DNA of 64,000 nucleotides from an uncultured Flavobacteriales bacterium (GTDB taxonomy: Bacteria; Bacteroidota; Bacteroidia; Flavobacteriales_D; Crocinitomicaceae): NCBI GenBank assembly GCA_937973685.1, contig CALJKJ010000030.1, positions 6,184 through 70,183 of the forward strand, read 5' to 3'. Below are positions 32,601 through 40,720 of the stretch, in pieces. The notes beneath the pieces are model-generated. The model had not been told where the DNA came from. It worked only from the letters and a program-made list of their open reading frames with translations, and made no database searches. How positions within the stretch are numbered: the first letter of the stretch is position 1; every line of letters starts with the position of its first letter. The translations under genes and the position numbers were made by a program.

Positions 32601-33116
32601 GTTGCAATTACTGTTGCAGATGTTGATAATGGATCATTTGACAATTGTGGAATTGCTTCAATCGTTTTATCACAATATGCGTTTGATTGTTCTAATTTAG
32701 GTCAAACAGAAGTGTTTGTAACAATAACAGATATACACGGAAATAAAACAGAATCATCAGTAATTGTTACTTCATTATTAAGTGGAATTGATGATGACTT
32801 TGATGGAATCGATGATGCATGTGATGAAAGTGTTAATACAACAACAGTAGAAGTTCCAGACGGATTTACTCCAGATGGAGATAATATTAACGATTTATTT
32901 GTAATTCCTGGAATGGATAATTATTCAAAAATTGAAATTGAAATATTTAATCGATATGGAAATAGCGTTTATAAGAATGAATCTTATCAAAATGACTGGA
33001 ATGGGACTTCATCAGTAGATGGATTACCATTACAAGATGACACCTATTTCTACGTGTTAATATTAGATGGGGCTTTGACGAAACAAGGATTTGTATATAT
33101 CAACCGTGTTCATTAA
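26601..33116 (+). CDS. Giant HYR-repeat surface protein with T9SS type B sorting domain
   Basis: This 2171-residue secreted protein begins with a signal peptide (about 1-41, ending SYSQ). An N-terminal region with Cys and aromatic residues (42-345) includes one Ig/PKD-like module. I count 21 consecutive HYR-like modules of 78-95 residues from about residue 350, each opening with 'PTITAPANxTV' or a variant and closing with 'GNxxTATQxVTVxD'. The C-terminus carries SGIDDDFDGIDDACD and a type B sorting domain (PDGFTPDGDNINDLF ... FNRYGN ... W), which couples T9SS export to a PorP/SprF protein. HYR modules are adhesive Ig-like folds. Residues 821-1166 and 1167-1513 are duplicate four-module blocks. 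Likely role: gliding or adhesion, by analogy with SprB. Confidence 0.9.
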   Translation: MYDNSFTKSDLNKLGKIKVSVASIVTSLLILFSFTQNSYSQCNVGTTNSAFATPNGCGDYYRDLGCGQYEQMSLTQGVTYSFNLSSAYLPNSNWSAAAVYWGGGVCINGSSNGNSVLMTAPYTGTYNIGTNRITNNDWRYYFNYQSATLTYRPVQPAATSAISGQTVVCSGSTVSYSVSQATYAKDYAWEYSTDNGASYAPITYTGSNTINFTWPNVGNANGYIRVKSQNGPCSSGWTYLYVSVVEQPTAPTTTVKSPNTNQVCINQQVSISAATGGVNQGCTIEYRHTIDGGNTWSAPYTTVPSGLSSSVSGNNRIQIQARRNSCTTSGCNTTSWNTIAMWHVDITPPTVVTHNVIVNLNAAGTYTLLPSVVDNGTTDNCTISSMTVSPSLFNCTNVGPNNVVLTVTDNAGNVSTGNAVVTVKDVTPPNISVQNIFLALNTNGVGSITPSMINNGTTDACGIDTMYLDQYNFDCSHVGSNTVTLTVIDVNGNVSTATATVLVQDLINPVVVTQDISVHLNANGVASITPPMIDGGSSDNCSYTLFTIPSTFNCANVGQNTVLVFAVDPGNNVVFNSCVVTVIDTIKPTITAPANKTVNANGSCVATGVQLGTPITADNCSVATVTNNAPSSFPLGTTVVTWTVTDVNGNTRTATQSVTVVDNTNPTVSLPPLVTVNANANCGALNSSINFGLIATDNCTIASVVNNGPATFPLGYSSIIWTITDNSGNTITANQSVRVVDNTAPTITTPPTVTVNANASCTATNVNLGIPITSDNCQVVSVVNNAPSSYSVGTTPVTWTVIDAAGNVTTAIQNVVVNDVTAPTISCPAAVINKNNTPGVCGYVVQGTEFNPTTSDNCNQSSLTHNYTSWGNSHSLAGATLPVGTTVITWTATDLAGNTSTCTETIHVVDNQPPTMQNCASGLTLTIGQYSCGSNPNWTAPQATDNCGVVSLTQTSGPSPTAILAVGSYTVVYTALDAAGNSSTCSFIINVINSTAPVVVCPNNITNQSTNANNCVWTSGTQVNPIQAMGNCISLTWSITNPGGSINTGSNNIAGYNFQKGTSTIHYTVTDNINVTATCASQVTVVDNTLPTITAPANISTPSNSTCQATGISLGTPITSDNCSVASVTNNAPATFPIGTTTVTWTVTDGSGNIKTATQTVTVFDNQGPVINCPANPINRNNTVGTCQYTAIGNEFNISATDNCTLVSLTHNYQASASNTSLAGCVFPVGTTNVVWTATDASGNVSSCTVAIHVVDNQAPTFNSCPSNISVGVYSNCGNGPTWTVPTANDNCSTPTVTQTAGPAPGTNLSPGTYTVTYQALDASNNSASCSFVITVVNSSNPVIVCPANITNNTTIPSGCDWISSANSLSPVMAAGNCPYNITWSVTNSSGGITTGINDVSGFSFYAGTNVLTYTITDASNNSVSCSTNVIVHEIVNPTIVPPTDVTVSITNGCSISAVNLGTPVAFDNCSIDTVTNNAPATYPLGTTVVTWTVIDNSGNSATATQNVTVVDLINPSIIAPANKTVTANAACVATGVVLGTPVTADNCSVVSVTNNAPASFTLGTTTVIWTVIDGSGNTSTATQLVTVTDVTTPTITAPANVTVNANNACAAFNVVLGTPVTADNCSVAQITNNAPTVFPLGTTTVTWTVKDGSGNTATATQTVTVSDVTLPTIVAPASITLNANASCVASGVVLGTPVTLDNCSVASVTNNAPATFPLGTTTVTWTVTDGSGNVKTATQLVTVTDVTLPTITAPANITVNANASCAATGVALGTPVTADNCSVASVTNNAPATFALGTTTITWTVTDGSGNVKTATQTVTVIDNTNPTITAPIALTVNTNNGCSAYNVALGLPVTFDNCSIASISNDAPNIFPLGNTTVTWIITDAAGNNASATQIVTVVDNIAPVIFSPTDIITYSNANCQVDNLVLGTPVTSDNCSIASITNNAPAIFNYGTTTVTWTIVDGSGNVSTATQLVSVYDSIKPTAVLNDYTITLSPNGPVAITVADVDNGSFDNCGIASIVLSQYAFDCSNLGQTEVFVTITDIHGNKTESSVIVTSLLSGIDDDFDGIDDACDESVNTTTVEVPDGFTPDGDNINDLFVIPGMDNYSKIEIEIFNRYGNSVYKNESYQNDWNGTSSVDGLPLQDDTYFYVLILDGALTKQGFVYINRVH
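29061..31139 (+). repeat. Tandem duplication of a four-module HYR block inside the adhesin gene
   Basis: The block at 29061-30098 (346 codons) and that at 30099-31139 (347 codons) have the same order of four distinct module types: a ~90-residue module with 'FNP/FNI...SDNCN/TDNCT...LTHNY', an ~82-residue module ending in a C-S-F-I/V strand, a ~95-residue module with a W-S-I/V-TN core, and the standard 78-residue PTITAP module. The order is too specific for independent assembly. Confidence 0.75.
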
Positions 33117-33146
33117 TCGATCATAATAAAATTAAAATTTAAAATC

Positions 33147-34070
33147 ATGAAAATGTTTAAATATATCCTTTTAGTTGCACTTACAAGTTGTAGTTCAACT
33201 TTATTAATTGGTCAAGCTGATCCAAGTTTTCGTCAAAATCAATTTAATTCTTTGTTGTTAAACCCTGCTCAAGCAGGGGCTAACAGCTTTGATGACGTTT
33301 CTGTTTTAGCTTCTCGCTCATTAGTTGGTTTTACTGGAGCACCTAGAACTATAACTGCTTCTGGAAACTTTCGTTTGTTTCAAAATATTGGTTTTGCAAC
33401 GACTGCATTAGTAGACCAAATAGGACCTACAAAAACAACAAGAGGATCAGTTGATTTGTCATATCATTTGAAATTGTCAAAAACTTGGAAAATGTCAATT
33501 GGTTTGAGAGGAATTGCTTCATCGGTTAACGTAGATTTGCCTTCATTAAGTACAACACAACAAAATGATCCACACATGTCTGCTGGCCTTGCATCAGGAA
33601 CATTATTTGATGCAGGATGGGGAGCGTTGTTTTATTCTAAAAAATTGTATTTTGGAGTTGCACAACCTCGTGTTGGAATTACAAGATACAAACAGTATAC
33701 GGTAACTAATTATGTTCAAAACCGATCAGTTTTATCATATGTAGGTGCCGATTTAGTGATGAATAACAACATGAATTTCCGTCCAAGTTTAGTAGTTCGT
33801 TACCTAAAATCTAACCCACTTTATATCGATGTAAATGCAATGTTTACATATAACAAAACGATTGACTTTGGTATTATGTACCAACACAATAGCAATATTG
33901 GAGTTGTGTTTGGGTTAGAATTGAGTAAAAAAATGTATGTTGGGTATTCATATTCTTACCCTACAACAACACTAAACCGTATTTCAACACAAGGTCATGA
34001 ATTAGTTTTACGATTGAAATTCAATCAAAAAAACGCGAGTAAATTCCAAGGTCCTCGTTTCTTTAATTAA
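33147..34070 (+). CDS. PorP/SprF family type IX secretion membrane protein
   Basis: This is a 307-residue outer-membrane barrel protein with a signal peptide (about 1-22). The family landmark 'FRQNQFNSLLLNPAQAGA' follows at the mature N-terminus, then beta-strand repeats with alternating hydrophobic residues up to the C-terminal LRLKF. PorP/SprF proteins pair with type B sorting domains and anchor the exported partner, as SprF does for SprB in Flavobacterium johnsoniae. The gene lies 30 bases after the HYR adhesin gene and 15 bases before an OmpA-family gene, which is the usual order. The adhesin at 26601-33116 is its presumed cargo. Confidence 0.9.
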   Translation: MKMFKYILLVALTSCSSTLLIGQADPSFRQNQFNSLLLNPAQAGANSFDDVSVLASRSLVGFTGAPRTITASGNFRLFQNIGFATTALVDQIGPTKTTRGSVDLSYHLKLSKTWKMSIGLRGIASSVNVDLPSLSTTQQNDPHMSAGLASGTLFDAGWGALFYSKKLYFGVAQPRVGITRYKQYTVTNYVQNRSVLSYVGADLVMNNNMNFRPSLVVRYLKSNPLYIDVNAMFTYNKTIDFGIMYQHNSNIGVVFGLELSKKMYVGYSYSYPTTTLNRISTQGHELVLRLKFNQKNASKFQGPRFFN

Positions 34071-34085
34071 TCTGAGAGACAAAAT

Positions 34086-36428
34086 ATGATTAAGAATATT
34101 TTCACTTTCGGAATTGTTTGTTTAATTGCTTTTTCAGCTTTTTCACAAGAGTTGAAACACACTATTTCCCCCGCTTGTTTTAATACAAAATATGATGATT
34201 TCGGCGTTCGTAAAGTTGGAGAACAGTTGTTTGTTATTTCTGCATCACGTGAATTAGATAGTACAATTCGTTTTGATGAACTAGCTAATAAACCTTACAC
34301 AGATATTTACGAAGTACGATCTTGTCAGTTAGTAGATGCAAAACTTTTCAGTAAAGAAAATCAAAGTCAAAACTTGATTAGCTCTTTGTATTATGATGGA
34401 CCTATTGCACCAGATTTATCTGGGACTTCTATTTTCTTTTCTAACAATAGTAGCGAAGCTAATGGAACAATGATGGGCGTATTTTATTTGGTTATGACTG
34501 ATAATGGTTGGTCAGATGCATTGCCTTTCCCATTAAATTCAAATCAATATAGTGTTATGCATCCTTTTTTTGATGCAGTAACAAAACGCTTTTATTTTTC
34601 TTCAGATATGCCTGGAGGATTGGGAGGATTCGATATTTATTCAATGAATTTTGATGGGAAAACATTTTCTGATTTAAAGAACGAACGTACAATTAACTCT
34701 GAAGCAAATGAACATTTTCCATGTGTTAATGGAAATATAATATACGTTACTTCAAATAGAGTTGGAGGAATTGGTGGGATGGATATTTATGCCTATGCTG
34801 AAAATGTTTTAACTTTATTAGCTGCACCAATTAATACAGTGTATGATGATTTAGATATGCATTTTATTGACGATGTATCAGGATTTTTCTCTTCTAATCG
34901 AAATGATTCAGGTGCAACGGATGATAGTTTTTTCTTCATTCAATCAAAAGATCAATCGATCGATGCATCAATTGTTGATTTAGCGGCATCATTTAGTAAA
35001 GAAAAAGTAAATGGATTAACTGAACTCATCACAAAAATTGAAGGCATGTCAGGTGCAACAATGATGTTAAACTTGTCTGTAAAAACACTCAAAAATCTTT
35101 CAATAGAATCTGCTTCAATTGCAAAGGATGTTAACCAATCAAATAGTGATTTAAATACAATTGTTTCTCAATTTAATGAAACTATACAATCTCAAGTTTT
35201 AGCTAATAAGGATATAAATTACACTTCTGCTAGTAAATTGATAGATCAAGTTTCAGAACTTTCAGAATTGCTAATAAATGAGTTTGATAGTAAAAAACAA
35301 GACAGTTTATTTCAATCTTTAACGAAGCTTTTATCTGATTATCAACCTAATTTAGTATCAAATAACCAAGTTTTATTGAATCAATTAGCTGAAAAATTAA
35401 CGGCTAGAAATCAATTAGTGGCAAGACAGGGAGTTGTTTTAGATCAATTAACTCAAGCATCTAAAGTCACTTACTTTGAGTTACTGAAAGTTCCTTCCAC
35501 TCCTGAAAACGACTTAATTAAAGCAGAAATGGCGCGCGTATTATTTGATAATATCAAACGCGATCAAGAATTTGAAATGCAACGTCAAATGTTGGCAATT
35601 GACAAACAAAATAAAGCATTATTCAAACAGCTAAATCAAACACTTGCTACTGCATTCGCAAAAGATTCATCGATCAATCCGTTGACTGCAAAAATATTAC
35701 TTGCTGATATAACTGCTTTAACCGATGCAATTCAACAAGAAAACGATCCGATTAAAAGAGCTCAATTAATACAAGAATTGAAACAAAAAATCGCATCACT
35801 TTCTCCAACTCAACAAGTGCTAGTTAAAGATATATTATCTTCAATTGAAGCGAATAATGAAATTGTAAATGAGCTTGTGGCAGCAAATGCTAAAAATAAG
35901 TTGCTCTATAATGATGCAGCTAAAAAAGCTTTTATCGAACTTTCATTGAACAAGGATAACTTGTCTACAGAGGAATTGATGGTGCGTTTCAAACAGTTTG
36001 AAAATCAGTTCAATATCCCGCTTGCTAGTCTATTTGACGTGAATGGTAATAAATTAGATCCGCAAACATTGGCAGAGTTTTTAAATGCGCATATTCCTGA
36101 TCCAATCTTATTTGATTTTGATTCAGCAGTGTTAAAATCGATTTATTATTCACAATTGAATGACATAGCAGATTTCTTGAAAAACTATCCGCAATTTCAA
36201 GTTTATGTTGATGGATATACCGATATTATTGGTTCTGTATCTTATAACGTGAAGTTGTCTTCAAAACGTGCGAAATCAGCGAAAACTTATTTGAAATCTA
36301 TTGGTGTGAAAGAATCTGATTTTGTACTCACATATCATGGACCGAAACATCCTGTCGCTACAAACAAAACAAAAGAGGGTAGAAGATTAAACCGACGTGT
36401 TGAAATTCGATTGGTAGAACGAAAATAA
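34086..36428 (+). CDS. OmpA-family protein with PD40 repeats and coiled middle
   Basis: The product is 780 residues. After a signal peptide (1-21), a beta-propeller-like region carries PD40-type repeats ('FYFSSDMPGGLGGFDIY' and 'IYVTSNRVGGIGGMDIY'). A long helical, Gln/Leu-rich middle (about 300-650) follows, then a C-terminal OmpA peptidoglycan-binding domain with 'FDFDSAVLKS' and LSSKRAKSAKTYL before G-V-K-E and NRRVEIRL. It probably links the outer-membrane adhesion complex to the cell wall. It ends the adhesin operon at a strong terminator. Relatives with PD40 and OmpA parts accompany PorP/SprF genes throughout Bacteroidota. Confidence 0.86.
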   Translation: MIKNIFTFGIVCLIAFSAFSQELKHTISPACFNTKYDDFGVRKVGEQLFVISASRELDSTIRFDELANKPYTDIYEVRSCQLVDAKLFSKENQSQNLISSLYYDGPIAPDLSGTSIFFSNNSSEANGTMMGVFYLVMTDNGWSDALPFPLNSNQYSVMHPFFDAVTKRFYFSSDMPGGLGGFDIYSMNFDGKTFSDLKNERTINSEANEHFPCVNGNIIYVTSNRVGGIGGMDIYAYAENVLTLLAAPINTVYDDLDMHFIDDVSGFFSSNRNDSGATDDSFFFIQSKDQSIDASIVDLAASFSKEKVNGLTELITKIEGMSGATMMLNLSVKTLKNLSIESASIAKDVNQSNSDLNTIVSQFNETIQSQVLANKDINYTSASKLIDQVSELSELLINEFDSKKQDSLFQSLTKLLSDYQPNLVSNNQVLLNQLAEKLTARNQLVARQGVVLDQLTQASKVTYFELLKVPSTPENDLIKAEMARVLFDNIKRDQEFEMQRQMLAIDKQNKALFKQLNQTLATAFAKDSSINPLTAKILLADITALTDAIQQENDPIKRAQLIQELKQKIASLSPTQQVLVKDILSSIEANNEIVNELVAANAKNKLLYNDAAKKAFIELSLNKDNLSTEELMVRFKQFENQFNIPLASLFDVNGNKLDPQTLAEFLNAHIPDPILFDFDSAVLKSIYYSQLNDIADFLKNYPQFQVYVDGYTDIIGSVSYNVKLSSKRAKSAKTYLKSIGVKESDFVLTYHGPKHPVATNKTKEGRRLNRRVEIRLVERK

Positions 36429-36450
36429 TTAATATAACTATAGATGGAAG

Positions 36451-36484
36451 AAAGAGTGGTGATTTATCACCACTCTTTTTTTTT
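36451..36484. terminator. Strong bidirectional terminator
   Basis: This is a perfect 12-bp stem, AAAGAGTGGTGA with TCACCACTCTTT (36451-36462 and 36467-36478), with loop TTTA and a T-run to 36484. It serves the plus-strand OmpA operon and, read in reverse, the minus-strand WG-repeat gene, whose stop codon lies in the T-run. Confidence 0.8.
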
Positions 36485-39116
36485 ATAAATATTGAATTAT
36501 CCATTTTGCACTCGAAATCTTTGCTAGCTGATCTTTCGTTAGTTTTAATTCAAAGGCTTGATTTTCGCCTGCGAAAAAGTGAAGAATAACTCCATCAACC
36601 GCCCAAGAGAAATGACGAGCTCCTTCAAATAAATAAGTTGGTTCGTTGCAATTGATTTTTAACGAGGGTTGTTGTTCTATGGCTGATAATATTGCTGTTT
36701 GATAATCTTGATTTTTCGGTTGAAACAAGTCTTGAAAGTTGACTTTTCGCCATTCATCTTTTACCAATAACCAATTGGTCGTTTCGAAAAAGAATTCTGT
36801 AATAGGTGTTTCGTGATGGAACTTAATATCGTCCGTGTCAATGCGTGAACTTCTTGGTTGATCAATAATTAAACTTAATCGATTGCTCCCAACAGGTGTA
36901 GCTTTGAAGAAATACATCCCATTATTTCCAGCACCTCTTATTCCATTGGTTACAAACTGATTGTTTTGCATCCTGTTTTTTTGGTAAAACGGATATACTT
37001 CCGAATAAATCAAATCGGACTGACTGCTCGATAAAAACGTTTTTTCATTAGGTAGTGTCACGAAAAGATGATACATGTTGTACGACAAGGGATTTGTCCA
37101 AAAGCCAGTTAAAAGTTCTTTTTCGGTCGTTTTAACAGGATTCAACTGCTGATCATAAATCGTTGACACACCATTTTTTTTCAAGGAAAAATAAAAGGTA
37201 TTGGTACTGGGCATAAACACGAGCGGTGTAAAGCTATTGTAGGTTGTGTCTAATGTGCGTTTTGATAAGGTATTGATAACCGTTACATGATTCCCTGGGG
37301 TAATGCCGACAAAATTGTTTTTTGTCACCAAAAATAAATCAGAATAAATTGGGGGAGCCAACCAATTCAATTGTTCGTCCAACAATCCTTTTTTGTAATT
37401 GCTTTCCACAATCATCGTGTCCCAATAATAGGATATCGCATTGAATTCTATTGGTGAACTCTCTTTTCCGACTGTGTCGTAAATTTTCCAAGTACCGTTT
37501 TGTTGTTGTCCCCAAATTCTGTTTTTACTTGCAAATTGTTGGTTTACTTGCAGTAAATCTGGTTGAAACAACTTGCCTTTTTTTGGATGTAATAAATTCA
37601 TTCCAAAGGCAGTATAAACAATTGGAAACATGCCGTTATGTTGATCAATTCGGCTAACTTTTTCTATTCCCTGTGATTTGTTATTGATGATATAAGCATT
37701 GTAATTTCCATTAATAATGGTAAAATCTCCAATTTCGATAGGTAAGCGCTCGGAATAGAGATCCAATTCCCACTCGTTATTAGCTACGGAATAAACAAGC
37801 GGGTAAATCTTACCATCGTGTTTGAATAAATACAAACTGTCTATTTTCCGATAAAAATGAAAGTATTCAGTTCTGAAAGAAGTCATTTTCGTCAAATCAA
37901 TCAGTGTAATAGCAGGAACTTGCGTTCCTTTGGCTGTAATACAAAAGGCTTTCGATTGATTGTTGATCATGATTTTATCGAAACCGTCTAATAACACAAT
38001 TCCTCCACCATCAATAACTCCCCATTTATCTTGTCCGAATTTGTCATCGCGATAGACATAGTAAACGTTGTATTGATCCTGTTCGTAATAATTGCTTTTT
38101 GGAATGGGAATTGCTTTTGTATAAATACTATCCGCTTGAAACAACAGTTCTCCTTTTTCCGACAACAAGTTGTATTTCATGGATGTTGCATCTTTACCAA
38201 TGTATCTGCCTTTGGTATAAGCGTTGAAATTACTATTTATGGTGTTTAATGAAAAATAAGTAGGTGGAATAATTACTTTCCAATCACCATTGATTACACC
38301 ACGTAAGCTGTTTACAAAAAATTGTACTTGATGATGTCCGTGCAAACAAATCAAGGGATTTTCATAATTATACGTTTGTACATCGAGATGGAAAGATGGC
38401 GCAATCAAGGTGTTTCCGACCGAATCTAACAAACCATATTTTCCTTTTCGCGTTACGATAAATTTATTACCACAAGGCATTCCCATGTCATAGGTACTAT
38501 CAGAAAGGAATGCTCCTTGGTCGTTGATTATGCGCACATTTCCTGAAACAGTGTATGTGCCGATTGTGCTACTTCCAACTAAATAAGTAGGCTTTTGATA
38601 GAAAGCTGATAAAATACAACCATCAACAAAGGGGAAAAGAATTGTTCCGTTTTCATCTGCAAAACTACTTTGATAAGCAGTCTGGTTGTGTGAAATTTCT
38701 TTCGATTTAACCAAACAATAGGATAAGTTTTGCATGCGTTGAATACTGGCATATTCTTGAGGAAAAACCCAAGTGCCAGCGGTATCTAGCAACCCCACTT
38801 TCCGTAGTTGATTGTTGGAGGAAAAATCTGTTTTGGTTACCAAGTATTTACCGGGAAAGAAAACACTTACATTGTCGTGAACTGGATCAAGTAATGTTTT
38901 GCCATTACGCGTCACTATTCCCCATTTTTCAGCAAGTTGACATGCGTAATTGTTATTGTCCAGTAATAATAATTGCTGGTATTGAGCAGGAACAACCCAT
39001 TGGTTATTCTTGTTTTTCAATCCATAAGCACAGGCAAGTGGATCGCGAACTATGGTTACTTGAGAAAAACTCGCATGTAGCAACATACACGAAATAAAAA
39101 CGAATATTCCTTTCAT
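36483..39116 (-). CDS. WG-repeat-containing exported protein
   Basis: With the start at 39116 (MKGIFVFISC) the product is 877 residues with a signal peptide. The upstream in-frame ATG at 39131 would put four polar residues before it. Repeated 'GLLDxxGxW(V/L)xPxxYxxI' units, for example around residues 40-75 and 108-130, match the WG repeat, a beta-propeller-like module of unknown function that is abundant in Bacteroidota. There are no sorting domains, so it is probably periplasmic or outer-membrane associated. It is monocistronic, convergent with the OmpA operon and divergent from the T9SS protein at 39204. Confidence 0.72.
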   Translation of the reverse strand: MKGIFVFISCMLLHASFSQVTIVRDPLACAYGLKNKNNQWVVPAQYQQLLLLDNNNYACQLAEKWGIVTRNGKTLLDPVHDNVSVFFPGKYLVTKTDFSSNNQLRKVGLLDTAGTWVFPQEYASIQRMQNLSYCLVKSKEISHNQTAYQSSFADENGTILFPFVDGCILSAFYQKPTYLVGSSTIGTYTVSGNVRIINDQGAFLSDSTYDMGMPCGNKFIVTRKGKYGLLDSVGNTLIAPSFHLDVQTYNYENPLICLHGHHQVQFFVNSLRGVINGDWKVIIPPTYFSLNTINSNFNAYTKGRYIGKDATSMKYNLLSEKGELLFQADSIYTKAIPIPKSNYYEQDQYNVYYVYRDDKFGQDKWGVIDGGGIVLLDGFDKIMINNQSKAFCITAKGTQVPAITLIDLTKMTSFRTEYFHFYRKIDSLYLFKHDGKIYPLVYSVANNEWELDLYSERLPIEIGDFTIINGNYNAYIINNKSQGIEKVSRIDQHNGMFPIVYTAFGMNLLHPKKGKLFQPDLLQVNQQFASKNRIWGQQQNGTWKIYDTVGKESSPIEFNAISYYWDTMIVESNYKKGLLDEQLNWLAPPIYSDLFLVTKNNFVGITPGNHVTVINTLSKRTLDTTYNSFTPLVFMPSTNTFYFSLKKNGVSTIYDQQLNPVKTTEKELLTGFWTNPLSYNMYHLFVTLPNEKTFLSSSQSDLIYSEVYPFYQKNRMQNNQFVTNGIRGAGNNGMYFFKATPVGSNRLSLIIDQPRSSRIDTDDIKFHHETPITEFFFETTNWLLVKDEWRKVNFQDLFQPKNQDYQTAILSAIEQQPSLKINCNEPTYLFEGARHFSWAVDGVILHFFAGENQAFELKLTKDQLAKISSAKWIIQYL

Positions 39117-39203
39117 AGTACTAAAGTACAATTTTCAACAAATTTGGTTCATTTAAAGGCTTATTTTCGATGAAAAGCTGTACTTTTAATTCAAATTCAT
39201 CAC

Positions 39204-40061
39204 ATGAAATTATTCCTTTTTGTTTTATCAATTTTACCGGTGGCGTTAGTTGCACAGCAACCTTCATTTCCAGATAGTAATGTGGTTTTTGTCAATTCGT
39301 TTTATCAAGAATTGCCTTTTGGTCAAATTGGCTGGCCCTACCAATTAATGGATGTAACAAATTTTTGTGTAGCTGGTAGTGATACTTTAATAGCGAATGA
39401 TACGTTCAAAAAAGTGATCAAATGTCCCGAGCAGGTATATCACGGGGCATATCGCTCAGAAAACAGAAAAGTTTATTTTGTTCCAAAAGATTCAACCAAT
39501 CAGTATTTATTGTATGATTTTTCAGTCGAAGTAGGGGATACCATTCCGCAAGTTTATTTTGAATATTTTTATGGAGGAAGTATGTTTCTAACGGATTATG
39601 TAATCGATTACATCGATACGATCATGATTAATGGAAATCCACACAAACGCATCAATAATAATTGGGTAGAAGGAATTGGCAACTTACAAGGGTTTTTATT
39701 AGAACCGTATTTCAATATTTCACAATACTTAGTTGAATTAAGCTGTATGAGTATCGATAATGCATTGTATTACCCGATGCAAGGTAACGATCCATGTCCG
39801 ATGGATTTAGGAGTGTCCGATGATTTATTGAGTAAACTTGTAATTTCACCAAATCCTGCTGCTGAGCGCATTGCCATTACTGGAATTGAAAGCGAATTCG
39901 ATGTAATAGTCCGCAACATTCAAGGTGATAAGGTGTTTGCTCAACGAATGGAAAACAATGAATTGGAAATTGCACAGTTAGCAGCTGGAATGTATTTGCT
40001 TCAAATTACTACTCACAACAAATCGAGATTAGTCACGTTTACGAAAGTAGATAAGCTTTAA
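39204..40061 (+). CDS. T9SS type A sorting-domain protein
   Basis: This 285-residue protein has a signal peptide (1-18) and a ~190-residue beta-rich domain without a family I can name. A clear C-terminal sorting domain runs from ISPNPAAERIAI (about 213) through AAGMYLLQI to KSRLVTFTK. It is therefore exported by the type IX system. Two Cys pairs lie in the N-terminal domain. The last 4 bases overlap the end of the convergent miaE gene. Confidence 0.8.
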   Translation: MKLFLFVLSILPVALVAQQPSFPDSNVVFVNSFYQELPFGQIGWPYQLMDVTNFCVAGSDTLIANDTFKKVIKCPEQVYHGAYRSENRKVYFVPKDSTNQYLLYDFSVEVGDTIPQVYFEYFYGGSMFLTDYVIDYIDTIMINGNPHKRINNNWVEGIGNLQGFLLEPYFNISQYLVELSCMSIDNALYYPMQGNDPCPMDLGVSDDLLSKLVISPNPAAERIAITGIESEFDVIVRNIQGDKVFAQRMENNELEIAQLAAGMYLLQITTHNKSRLVTFTKVDKL

Positions 40062-40648
40062 CCGTGAATGGTTTCTTCTTTCCCGTATTTTTCCATTAAC
40101 GACGCTTCAAAATCAAGAAATGCTTGCCAGCGTTTATCGACATCGATTCCAGTTCCATATTTGCGTGCAAAATTCAAAAATGTGACATAATGGCGCGCTT
40201 CACTTTCCATTAAATTGCGGTAAAATACTTGCAAATCCTTATCGTTAATTTCTTCCGATAACAATTTGAATCGTTCGCAACTTCGCGCTTCAATCATCGC
40301 AGCAAATAATAACTGATTAACCATGTAGGATATTTTTGGATTACCAGAGTGATTAGATTTTATAAATCCTAACAGGTCATGAACATAAGGGTCTTTACGC
40401 TCAAAACCAAGCGTATAACCGCGTTCTAAAATTTTATCATGCACCATCCCAAAATGCTCCATTTCTTCTTGACAGATTTCAGTCATTGCTTTCACCATGT
40501 CGGGATATTGAGGATATTGAACGATAATAGAAATCGCATTACTTGCTGCTTTTTGTTCGCAGAAAGCATGATCAGTCAATATTTCTGAAATATTTTTTTC
40601 GACGATATTTACCCAGCGAGGGTCAGTTGGCAATTTTAATCCGAGCAT
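40058..40648 (-). CDS. miaE: tRNA-(ms2io6A)-hydroxylase MiaE-like protein
   Basis: The product is a 196-residue ferritin-like diiron protein. The metal-ligand pattern is visible: an early Glu in 'DHAFCEQKAAS', EEMEH (about 81-85), EARSCERF (about 128-135) and a final E-x2-H pair in MESEARHYV. MiaE hydroxylates the isopentenyl group of ms2i6A at position 37 of some tRNAs using O2. It is a soluble cytoplasmic protein of the expected length (about 190-200). It diverges from the PafA-like gene across a 72-base gap. Confidence 0.87.
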   Translation of the reverse strand: MLGLKLPTDPRWVNIVEKNISEILTDHAFCEQKAASNAISIIVQYPQYPDMVKAMTEICQEEMEHFGMVHDKILERGYTLGFERKDPYVHDLLGFIKSNHSGNPKISYMVNQLLFAAMIEARSCERFKLLSEEINDKDLQVFYRNLMESEARHYVTFLNFARKYGTGIDVDKRWQAFLDFEASLMEKYGKEETIHG

Positions 40649-40695
40649 TTTAGTAATTTTCCATACAAAGTTCGTTATTTTTTAGTTTTCGGTCG

Positions 40696-40703
40696 TAGCT
40701 TTG
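40696..40703 (+). promoter_or_regulatory. -7 promoter element of the PafA-like gene
   Basis: TAGCTTTG matches TAnnTTTG, 17 bases before the ATG at 40721. The gap also has to hold the promoter of the divergent miaE gene. Confidence 0.45.
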
Positions 40704-40720
40704 TTCCTAAATTTTAAAGC

